Source of the DNA: Laceyella tengchongensis
GTDB taxonomy: Bacteria > Bacillota > Bacilli > Thermoactinomycetales > Thermoactinomycetaceae
Assembly: GCF_900182735.1 (NCBI RefSeq)
Contig: NZ_FXTU01000001.1
Span: forward strand, 1-64,000
Direction: 5' to 3'
DNA length: 64,000 bases
The translations under genes were made by a program, and so were the position numbers. Below the pieces are notes generated by a model. The model worked only from the letters and a program-made list of their open reading frames with translations. It was not told where the DNA came from and ran no database searches. This document shows, in pieces, positions 42,820-50,216 of the stretch (positions within the stretch are counted from its first letter, which is position 1; each line of letters begins with the position of its first letter).

Positions 42820-44226
42820 TTAGTCATTCGGTGGGTCCCCAGCTAATTTCATTGAATGGTGTGGCATGTTATTCACCCCTTTTGTAATTTTCAGTTTCAA
42901 TTGTACATCAAGTTCAAGCATCCTTGCCACGATTTTATGAAATTTAGGATCATTTACAGCCCGATAACAAAAGGCTAGTTTTTCTCGAACCTCAGGTAAG
43001 GGCTGTTCCGGATGTAATCTTTCTTCATAATCCCAAACTTGTTCATAGTAAGGGATCGCTTCTTGTAATTCATTTCGACGGATGTAATAATCGCCGTACA
43101 ATTCCAATACTTCCATGTGACGGAATGGATCTTCCGTTTCTCGGCTAATTTTTTCAGCCTTATCAAGCATTTTTTTTGCTCTGTTCCAGTCTTCTTTCAA
43201 AGAGTAAAGTTCGCCCAAACGCATATAGGGGGTAGCCAGTAAATGTTCATTACTAACTAACTCTTCTAAGTCAAGAGCATAAAGGTAGTATTCTTCTGCT
43301 TCATATAAATCGCCGCACTCTTTGTAGATTGCGCCAAGCAGAGTATATATTTCTAAGGCTTGTTCTGGACGGTTACAGGTTCGTGTAATTTCTAAAGCTT
43401 CATTTGCATAGGAACGAGCTTCTTTGAATTGCCGTTTTTTGAAGAGGAGTAAAATGTGTAAGGCATAGACTTGTAACTTGGTGTCAATATGATCGATTAA
43501 ACCAATTTCCTCTTGCATTTTCCGAACAATTATTAAGGCATCCTCGTCTTCATCAAGTTTTTCCAAATAGATAACCTCGCTAATCAATAAATTGTATATA
43601 ATACCAGCTCGGTCGCCATCTTGTTGATAAACTTCTTTTCCTAAACGTATATGGTCCAACGCCTTAATAAGGTTTTTGTCTTTAAAAAATGCTATTTTGG
43701 CTAAGTACAAATGACAAACAGCAGCTAAATTGCTCTTATCAAATTCGAAATGTCTGTTCAATTGATTAAGCACATACTCAAATTTTTTTCGAGCAGAATT
43801 CCAATTCCTACGATAGATGTGACATTTCCCGAAGATGAGTTGTTGAACGATATAAAGAGGGTCGTATGGGTCGAATGTAAGTTGAATTAGTTTTTCTTCT
43901 GCACGGTCAGGGCTATGGAGTTCGATTAACCGTTCAACATGGTTTAAATAGCGTAAGTCTTTCGAGTTAAGCGTTTCAGCTGTTTCAATGAGTTCTAAGA
44001 CATACTGCAAAGAGGTATTCAGCAATTTGCAATAGACTTCAATTTTTTCAACGGTGACATGATCTTTTCCGTTTTCGATGTTTGAAAGGGTTGCTACAGA
44101 TATATTACCCATTGTCGCTAAAACTTGTAATTTGTGACCACCCTTTAGACGAAGTCTTTGTAAAACCGATCCGACCTTACGTATCTGTTCTGGGGTTAAA
44201 GATATATCGTCTTGCTCTCGTTTCAT
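42820..44226 (-). CDS. HTH-TPR transcriptional regulator (second)
   Basis: A 468-residue protein with an N-terminal HTH (PEQIRKVGSVLQRLR and SVATLSNIENGKDHV, about residues 12-55) and long tetratricopeptide-like helical array to the end (AYANEALEITRT-type repeats, for example YEAEEYYLYALDLEEL). Same plan as the regulator at 18567. Near the C terminus (about residue 454) an in-frame ATG preceded by aaaggggtg could start a separate 15-residue peptide ending MKLAGDPPND, or the protein simply carries that tail. No signal-peptide pro-peptide follows. Start at 44226 after gggaggtaact. Confidence 0.85.
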   Translation of the reverse strand: MKREQDDISLTPEQIRKVGSVLQRLRLKGGHKLQVLATMGNISVATLSNIENGKDHVTVEKIEVYCKLLNTSLQYVLELIETAETLNSKDLRYLNHVERLIELHSPDRAEEKLIQLTFDPYDPLYIVQQLIFGKCHIYRRNWNSARKKFEYVLNQLNRHFEFDKSNLAAVCHLYLAKIAFFKDKNLIKALDHIRLGKEVYQQDGDRAGIIYNLLISEVIYLEKLDEDEDALIIVRKMQEEIGLIDHIDTKLQVYALHILLLFKKRQFKEARSYANEALEITRTCNRPEQALEIYTLLGAIYKECGDLYEAEEYYLYALDLEELVSNEHLLATPYMRLGELYSLKEDWNRAKKMLDKAEKISRETEDPFRHMEVLELYGDYYIRRNELQEAIPYYEQVWDYEERLHPEQPLPEVREKLAFCYRAVNDPKFHKIVARMLELDVQLKLKITKGVNNMPHHSMKLAGDPPND

Positions 44227-44420
44227 AGTTACCTCCCGTTTTTTAATCACTTCTTTAAAAAAGTAGTACGAAAATATAGGTATTTCTTATTGTAAGGGTA
44301 AATGAGCCCGTTTTTTTAATTCGTGAGTTAAAATGAAACGAAATTATAAATATTCTAATACATCCACCTGTGTTTTATAATGTAAGTAATCGATCATCCA
44401 GTAAGAAAATCAGAATGTTG

Positions 44421-44441
44421 GTGTTATTTTAATAATAACAC
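44421..44441. promoter_or_regulatory. 21-bp palindrome, candidate operator
   Basis: gtgttatt / aataacac with a five-base spacer, both arms perfect, in the gap between the second HTH-TPR gene and the small-gene row. A possible TATAAT box lies about 40 bases upstream. Symmetric AT-rich repeats of this size are usual binding sites for dimeric HTH regulators. Confidence 0.5.
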
Positions 44442-44494
44442 GAATATTGGGAGAATGAATGGGAATCTAAAAATTTTATAGGGGGTGAAGATCA

Positions 44495-44785
44495 TTGCTA
44501 AAATTGAGAGTTGAAGGTAAAGCGCATCAGGTGGGACCGTTCATGACTGACCTTAATCATCATTCGAAGATTAATTTCCATCAAAAAGAGACACAATCGG
44601 ATGAAGATCATGTTTGTATTACTTGCGATATTGATCTGCAACCATCTCGTAGAGTAAAAATTGTTGAGTTTTTGAGAGAGGGAAAAGCTATTATCACAAT
44701 GCCTCTGCTTGATTTGGTTGTTGCAGAAATCGAGGAAGGGAAAACAATTCTTGCCGGTAAATCCTTTGACATTTTTTCTGGATAA
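44495..44785 (+). CDS. small protein, possible DUF3970-like
   Basis: A 96-residue protein with a TTG start behind ataggggg. It begins LKLRVEGKAHQVGPFMTDL, similar in layout to the protein at 45191 (VLRLTVEGPEEKVRAFLKDF), and both resemble the small DUF3970-type proteins of mobile elements as I recall. Four to five predicted strands and a final DIFSG. Function unknown. Confidence 0.55.
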   Translation: MLKLRVEGKAHQVGPFMTDLNHHSKINFHQKETQSDEDHVCITCDIDLQPSRRVKIVEFLREGKAIITMPLLDLVVAEIEEGKTILAGKSFDIFSG

Positions 44786-44882
44786 AAAAAGAGCCAGAAA
44801 AATGGCTCATACAAAGCAGAGTTATTTACCTAATTATATCATGGATGGGAGATAGAGGGAACCAGATCAAAGAGGTTCCTAA

Positions 44883-45089
44883 ATGAAGAGTGGAAAAATT
44901 ATTTACTGGTGGGATGAATCAGAACGAGAACTTATTGTTGTTTGTCCTTCCAGAAATAAACGAAAAAAGATTAAAAATCCTAGAAGAATCGAACGTTTTT
45001 TGCAAGTGCATCAGGTCACATTGGAAGAGTGCAAGGGTGTTAGATGGGATTTTGATCATCTGGGGCTGTTCAGGAAATTCTGGTGGTAG
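44883..45089 (+). CDS. small basic protein
   Basis: A 68-residue basic protein rich in Trp, Arg and Lys (KIIYWWDESERELIVVCPSRNKRKK, then FDHLGLFRKFWW). The ATG is preceded by aagaggttcctaa. Not recognised. It lies in the small-gene row between two related proteins. Confidence 0.55.
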   Translation: MKSGKIIYWWDESERELIVVCPSRNKRKKIKNPRRIERFLQVHQVTLEECKGVRWDFDHLGLFRKFWW

Positions 45090-45190
45090 GAAAAGCGGAT
45101 GGTCATGATGGGTAAGCGGTAAACACATTACAAAAGGCTTGGATACTCGGACCAAAATGCCGGGTATCCAGTCTGTTAAAGGGTGTTTAG

Positions 45191-45508
45191 ATGGTGTTGC
45201 GATTAACGGTAGAGGGACCGGAAGAGAAAGTGAGAGCTTTTTTGAAGGATTTCTCCATCCTTCCGCAACATAAAGTATTGGCTACATCCGTCCCTTACGA
45301 AGATGATGAATTGGCACAAGGTGAGGTACAGATTCTTTGCCATTTTCGACATATCCCGCTGAGTGAAATCAACGAACCGATTTCCGTTACGTTTCAAACC
45401 AAGGATGGAAAGTATTTAAACTTTCATTTGTTGAGTGGGCACGTCATTCGGGATGGAGATATCATCTCAGTAACAGGAAGGGCCGCTGCTGGTCTGTTGA
45501 AGGAATAA
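45191..45508 (+). CDS. small protein related to 44495 gene
   Basis: A 105-residue protein, aaaggg site, beginning VLRLTVEGPEEKVRAFLKDF and with a later IQTKDGKYLNFHLLSGH-like beta region. Resembles the protein at 44495 in its first 20 residues and predicted fold, so the two may be paralogues. Function unknown. Confidence 0.6.
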   Translation: MVLRLTVEGPEEKVRAFLKDFSILPQHKVLATSVPYEDDELAQGEVQILCHFRHIPLSEINEPISVTFQTKDGKYLNFHLLSGHVIRDGDIISVTGRAAAGLLKE

Positions 45509-45564
45509 AACATTGGATTCACGACAACGTATTTCTTCGAAGATGTACCCAGGAGGTAACACTC

Positions 45565-45837
45565 GTGATGGTTGGCTTAGGTGTGATTGGGGTTTTATGT
45601 GCTCTAGGGAAAATGATTTTCTTACTAAGGAAAAGTAAAGATCCTCTTTTATATGAAATCGCTGATAAAACCTCATTTTTTGATTACTTTCTACTCTTGA
45701 TGACTCTAATGATTTTTTTATTTGACATGGACGACGTTATTCAGCTACTACTCCTCGATCTCTTTCTCGTTGTTGGGATTGTAAACACAATCGTGACTTT
45801 TTACTATGCAAGAAAAATAATGAAAAGGGTACGATAA
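45565..45837 (+). CDS. small membrane protein
   Basis: A 90-residue protein with three hydrophobic segments (VGLGVIGVLCALGKMIFLL, FFDYFLLLMTLMIFLF, LLLDLFLVVGIVNTIVTFYYA). An aggaggt site precedes GTG/ATG codons. Not recognised. Confidence 0.65.
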   Translation: MMVGLGVIGVLCALGKMIFLLRKSKDPLLYEIADKTSFFDYFLLLMTLMIFLFDMDDVIQLLLLDLFLVVGIVNTIVTFYYARKIMKRVR

Positions 45838-45861
45838 CATTATCAAGCAAACAGAAGATGA

Positions 45862-46107
45862 GTGGTTACTGGAGATGAGTCGAGAAAAGCGACCTTTGAA
45901 TGTCCGCAGTGCGGTCACGTTCAGTCGATCGAGGATTTTATTAACCTTAATCTCGATGCAACCAGAGCTTATAAGGACTGTCTTGGGAGATATGTAACGA
46001 ATTTCGGGTGTGAGTTTACAGTAGATTCCGAGGCAGGTTTGACAGATAGTGTGCGGATAGTAGTGGATCGAAATGGCAATGAATTTAAGGTGTTTAATTT
46101 TATCTAG
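45862..46107 (+). CDS. small protein with one CxxC
   Basis: An 81-residue ORF from a GTG that directly follows a stop codon, with FECPQCGHVQSIEDF near the start and two later cysteines. The weak start makes truncation of a longer protein possible. Function unknown. Confidence 0.45.
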   Translation: MVTGDESRKATFECPQCGHVQSIEDFINLNLDATRAYKDCLGRYVTNFGCEFTVDSEAGLTDSVRIVVDRNGNEFKVFNFI

Positions 46108-46164
46108 TATTTACAGAAATTTAATTCTATTACGCAGGAGACGGCTAATAAAAAGAGAAATATA

Positions 46165-46192
46165 TAGGAACATGTGTTTCTGTGTGTTCCTA
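46165..46192. repeat. inverted repeat before the glycan cassette
   Basis: Arms taggaaca / tgttccta with a 12-base spacer, in the 143-base gap before the ATP-grasp gene. It could be an operator or an RNA hairpin; no T-run follows. Confidence 0.5.
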
Positions 46193-46249
46193 AGTTCAAT
46201 CCATTTTTTCGATATATCTCGATAAAAGAGAAGAGATAGGAGAGAATTC

Positions 46250-47155
46250 ATGTTTAATTCGATCCGAAAAAAAGCCATGACAGTATTGTTTAAAGTCAAT
46301 TATGAGGCATATCTAAAATTTTTATACAAATGGTATACAGGTTATACTCTCAATCTGGATAATCCGGTCCGATTCACGGAAAAACTCCAGTGGCTAAAAT
46401 ACAATTGGCGTGATCCTTTGCTTACAGTTTGTGCCGATAAATGGCTAGTCAGAGAATACGTAAAAGATAAAGGCCATGGAAGCATCCTCAACGATCTTTA
46501 TGGAGTATACAATCATGTCGAGGAAATTGATTTTGAAAGATTGCCAGATCAGTTTGTTTTAAAGTGTAACCATGGTTCAGGATACAACATTATTTGTAAA
46601 AATAAAAATGAATTAGATGTTAAAAAGACAAGAAAACAATTAACAAGATGGCTAAAGGAAACATGTGGACTTTGGATGGGAGAATGGAATTACTCTAAAA
46701 TCCAGCCTAAAATCCTTTGTGAAAAATTCCTTCAAAATGAGGATGGCACATCGATTCATGATTATAAGATTTTTTGCTTTGGAGGAAAAGCCTATTATAT
46801 TCAAGTCGATGTTGAGCGATTTGGGGATCATCGCCGAAACATATATGATATCAATTGGAATCTGATGGAGTTTAGGTTGCGCTATCCTCCTGTTCCATTT
46901 GAAATAAAAAAACCGGTCAATTTAGAAGAAATGATCTCGATCGCAGAAAAATTGGCCGAGCCTTTTTGCGAAGTTCGGGTCGATTTTTATTGTGTAGGTG
47001 AACGGATTATATTTGGAGAATTAACATTTTTCCATGCAAGTGGATATCAAAAGTTCATTCCAGAAGATTGGGATTTCGAATGGGGATCATTGATTGATTT
47101 ATCAACGATAAAGGAAGAATGTTTGCGTGACAAAAACAGGAAGCCGTTTGGTTAA
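46250..47155 (+). CDS. TupA-like ATP-grasp protein
   Basis: A 301-residue protein of the TupA-like ATP-grasp family. Landmarks: NPVRFTEKLQWLKYNWRDPL (about residues 38-57), DQFVLKCNHGSGYNI with the nucleotide-binding lysine, and EVRVDFYCVGERIIFGELTF near the end. TupA makes teichuronopeptide by adding amino acids to a cell-wall polymer, and related proteins sit in surface-glycan loci. An aggag site precedes the ATG. First gene of a four-gene operon with spacers of 16-24 bases. Confidence 0.87.
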   Translation: MFNSIRKKAMTVLFKVNYEAYLKFLYKWYTGYTLNLDNPVRFTEKLQWLKYNWRDPLLTVCADKWLVREYVKDKGHGSILNDLYGVYNHVEEIDFERLPDQFVLKCNHGSGYNIICKNKNELDVKKTRKQLTRWLKETCGLWMGEWNYSKIQPKILCEKFLQNEDGTSIHDYKIFCFGGKAYYIQVDVERFGDHRRNIYDINWNLMEFRLRYPPVPFEIKKPVNLEEMISIAEKLAEPFCEVRVDFYCVGERIIFGELTFFHASGYQKFIPEDWDFEWGSLIDLSTIKEECLRDKNRKPFG

Positions 47156-47178
47156 AAGGACAACGGGGAGGAATCAAA

Positions 47179-48549
47179 TTGAAAAAAGTACCTCACTTAG
47201 TTGTTGTTGGCTTTGATGAGATTGTTTCAAACAAATATTTATCTTGTATCCAAGATGCCATTAACCTGGGAGCGATTGATTCATATTCCGTCATTGATCT
47301 GGAATCGGAACGAGGGGAAATTTTAAAAAGGATTAAATCAATCCCGTTGAAACCGGAAAACGCCTTTTTTCTGCCAAATCCTCAATATAAAGATCAGTGG
47401 GCCAACAGAGAAGACTTTGAGCCCATATTTAGAGAGTTGAGGGATAAAAAAGGAACAATTAAAGTTTACATTGCCACGGAATTGAAAGCGCATGAAGGTT
47501 ACTTAAGGTATTGCGTGGAAAATGGAATTCCCAGCCTTACTGAAAAACCAATACTGGCACCAATGAAAAATGGCCGATTTGAGCCACGCTTGATTGAGCC
47601 TGTGATGCAATACCTATTAGATGAATCAGAGAAACACCCGGTTAATCATTCGGTTATGACATTAAGCCGATATCATCAAATATACAATGAAGTCGTGATC
47701 GAATCGTTGAAAACAAAAATGATCGAACTACAGGCCCCTCTGACATCCTTTCACTTTCGACATGCTGGAGGTGTTTGGAATCTCCATCATGAATACGAAT
47801 CTCGGGAAGATCACCCTTACAAATATGGTTATGGGATGATTATGCATGGTGGTTATCATTATATAGACCTTACTGTTCAGTTTCTCAGCCTTAACAAATT
47901 AATTTTTCCGAACGCCGGTTTTACGTTGACCTTAAGCTCTTATGTTGCCTACCCTTCGGATCAAAACGACCGAATTTCAAAAATATTTAGTGAAAGGTTC
48001 GGGGATAATCGTCCCGAATGGTCTTCAATCAGAGATAATTCATCTAAATATGGCGAAACAGACGTTACCACAACGTTTTGTATGAAAGAGAAACAATCAG
48101 GAAGAACCATAACACTTGGAACTATATCTCTGGAACAAACCACTCCTTCGGTCCGATCTTGGAGGCATTTTCCTGAGGGGGTCTATAATAAAAATGGGAG
48201 AGTGTCGAATGTCGATCTTGAAGCACAGCTATCTACTCTCCATTCTGTTAATGTCCAATGTTTTGATGTACCGATTCGCAAGATCAAAGAAGTGGAGCGA
48301 ATCGATGCTTTTGCGCGTGTTTCCACACGAACAAATGCATCTTTGCTTCCGAATGACGAATATAACACATGCAGAACTTTTAGCGGGTTGTTTCATAGTG
48401 ACAGCAATCGCGAATTAATGACGAGATGGCTCTTGGATAAAGAAGAAAGAAGCCTGTTAGCGGATCATTTACCGACCATGAAGCTGACACAGGCTCTTGC
48501 CATTTCCATTCAACAACCAGGATATCCCGTGACTTTTGATTTTATTTAA
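47179..48549 (+). CDS. Gfo/Idh/MocA-type oxidoreductase-like protein
   Basis: A 456-residue protein with a TTG start behind ggggaggaa. The N-terminal region is a Rossmann-like domain (LVVVGFDEIVSNKYL), followed by AHEGYLRYCVENGIPSLTEKPI, an EKP-containing motif of Gfo/Idh/MocA dehydrogenases, and a later HGGYHYIDLTVQF. It probably oxidises or reduces a sugar or cyclitol with NAD(P). The domain is longer than usual and shows insertions. The partner substrate is likely the glycan made by this cluster (inference). Confidence 0.72.
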   Translation: MKKVPHLVVVGFDEIVSNKYLSCIQDAINLGAIDSYSVIDLESERGEILKRIKSIPLKPENAFFLPNPQYKDQWANREDFEPIFRELRDKKGTIKVYIATELKAHEGYLRYCVENGIPSLTEKPILAPMKNGRFEPRLIEPVMQYLLDESEKHPVNHSVMTLSRYHQIYNEVVIESLKTKMIELQAPLTSFHFRHAGGVWNLHHEYESREDHPYKYGYGMIMHGGYHYIDLTVQFLSLNKLIFPNAGFTLTLSSYVAYPSDQNDRISKIFSERFGDNRPEWSSIRDNSSKYGETDVTTTFCMKEKQSGRTITLGTISLEQTTPSVRSWRHFPEGVYNKNGRVSNVDLEAQLSTLHSVNVQCFDVPIRKIKEVERIDAFARVSTRTNASLLPNDEYNTCRTFSGLFHSDSNRELMTRWLLDKEERSLLADHLPTMKLTQALAISIQQPGYPVTFDFI

Positions 48550-48566
48550 GAAATGGTGGGCAGGCT

Positions 48567-49238
48567 ATGCGTATTATTAGACCGCAAAGTTCGGTGAAGT
48601 CATTTTATGATCATGTTTTGAAAAACCAAATACCTATCGAGGAAAATTTAACGGGTTGTATTACTCCAGACTTTCAAAGAATATTGGATACTTATGAAAG
48701 TGAAATTGGGTTAAGAGCAATCGACCTGGGATATGGATATGGTAACTATTCAATAGCACTGGCACAAAAAGGATTTAAAGTGACGGCAGTTGACTATGTT
48801 GCACCAGACTATTTTAAAGAGAGACTGCAATCCACTGCTGGAAAAGAAAATATAACGATAATAGAAAGAGACCTGAATTTATTTGAACCAAAAGGAGAGT
48901 ACGATGTTGTTGTTTGCAAAGATGTATTTCATTTTTTGAGAAGAAGCAAAGTTGAAGAGTTACTTAATGTTTTAATTGAAAAAACAAACAAAAAAGGCTG
49001 GCACTATATTGTCATCTTCACTGACATTTGGAGAAAGTCAAACGATGGTAATGAGATTGTAATAGAAAACGAGGCTAGATTTACATCGGATTATTTAGTC
49101 GATTTGGTTAATTATTTTTATCGTAATTGGAAAGTCAATCTGAAAATCGAAGAGTACCGAGAAAAAGACCGATCAGGTAAAGAGGACAGTTTTTATTTCA
49201 AAGCTAACAGAGTGACGATTATGGCCAATAACATTTAA
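48567..49238 (+). CDS. class I SAM-dependent methyltransferase
   Basis: A 223-residue protein with motif I AIDLGYGYGNYSIALAQKGF (about residues 52-70), an acidic VTAVDYV after it and motif IV-like DVVVCKDVFHFLRRSKV. It matches the TehB/UbiE-type small-molecule methyltransferase plan. It lies between the oxidoreductase and glycosyltransferase genes on the same strand with an 17-base spacer. Substrate unknown. Confidence 0.85.
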   Translation: MRIIRPQSSVKSFYDHVLKNQIPIEENLTGCITPDFQRILDTYESEIGLRAIDLGYGYGNYSIALAQKGFKVTAVDYVAPDYFKERLQSTAGKENITIIERDLNLFEPKGEYDVVVCKDVFHFLRRSKVEELLNVLIEKTNKKGWHYIVIFTDIWRKSNDGNEIVIENEARFTSDYLVDLVNYFYRNWKVNLKIEEYREKDRSGKEDSFYFKANRVTIMANNI

Positions 49239-49254
49239 TGAGAGGGGGTCACTT

Positions 49255-50169
49255 ATGAATCGACGAGGAATAAGCATCATTATCCCATGTTTTAATGCTG
49301 GGCGTTACCTTATCGAAGCTGTAAGCTCCGTACATGAGCAACCTTTCGAATGTCTATATGAGTGTATTGTAATTGACGATGGATCAACCGATCCAGAAAC
49401 ATTAGAAGCGCTACAGGAGATAGAGGCAGCAGGAGATACGAAAGTCGTTCGTATGAAAACCAACAAAGGAGCGCAATATGCTCGGAATGTTGGTTTACGC
49501 TCAGCTATGTATGACTACATTCTAGGGATCGATGCCGATGATTGTTTAAATACTGACCCAACGATATTGAAGTTAGGTACGTATGCAGATCGAGCGATTC
49601 AGGTCTTGGAAGATAGACCCGATGTAGCCTTCACATACTCTATCACATGTATGTTCGGAAATTTCAATGGATACACCATATCGGCATACCCCGTCACGGC
49701 CACACAAATTCTCCACAAACATCATGCAGCAACGAGTATCATTTATCGGAAAGAAGATGCCTTTCAAGCAGGACTGTATAATGAGTCGATTTTAAAGTGG
49801 CAAGATTGGTCATTTGCTGTTTCACTATTAAATGCTCGATTTAAGCAAAACAAGGGCAACGAAATCCATTTCTTTGAAACACCCTATTATTTGTATCGAA
49901 TTCATGATAACCCAAGTCGAATTTCCTCTAGAAATGTAAGTGAAAGGAAATTTACGAAATTGACTATTGAACAAAATATAGAGATATTCAAATCTACATT
50001 TCCGGGATTGAACGTTGACGAAATTACAGATAAGGTGATGGGAAGTAAACCCGATAAACTTACTGATCTGCTGTACGTTGCAGCAAATAATATTCAAACT
50101 GCTCTTGAAATGGCTAAGCAAAGAGGATATCGATTAACATCAGACATTGAACCGACGAATATTCCTTAG
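49255..50169 (+). CDS. family 2 glycosyltransferase
   Basis: A 304-residue GT-A fold protein. ISIIIPCFNAGRYLIEAVSS at the start, CIVIDDGSTDPETLEAL (DDGS) and LGIDADDCLN (DxD) are the nucleotide-sugar and metal-binding parts; KWQDWSFAVSLL near the acceptor site resembles the ED/W region. It adds a sugar to an acceptor, probably a surface glycan or peptide. An agaggggg site precedes the ATG. It ends at a strong convergent terminator. Confidence 0.92.
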   Translation: MNRRGISIIIPCFNAGRYLIEAVSSVHEQPFECLYECIVIDDGSTDPETLEALQEIEAAGDTKVVRMKTNKGAQYARNVGLRSAMYDYILGIDADDCLNTDPTILKLGTYADRAIQVLEDRPDVAFTYSITCMFGNFNGYTISAYPVTATQILHKHHAATSIIYRKEDAFQAGLYNESILKWQDWSFAVSLLNARFKQNKGNEIHFFETPYYLYRIHDNPSRISSRNVSERKFTKLTIEQNIEIFKSTFPGLNVDEITDKVMGSKPDKLTDLLYVAANNIQTALEMAKQRGYRLTSDIEPTNIP

Positions 50170-50178
50170 AAACTATAT

Positions 50179-50212
50179 AGGGATGGACTTTCTGCCAGAG
50201 TCCATCCCTTTT
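50179..50212. terminator. bidirectional terminator
   Basis: Arms agggatggact / agtccatccct (11 bp) with a nine-base loop and T-runs, between the glycosyltransferase and the convergent valS. Confidence 0.88.
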
Positions 50213-50216
50213 AACG

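Noticed and set aside
42600..42827. 75-codon minus-strand ORF beginning in the last codons of the second HTH-TPR gene
   Set aside because: It crosses the convergent terminator and runs antisense into the amidase gene, so translation as a gene is unlikely.
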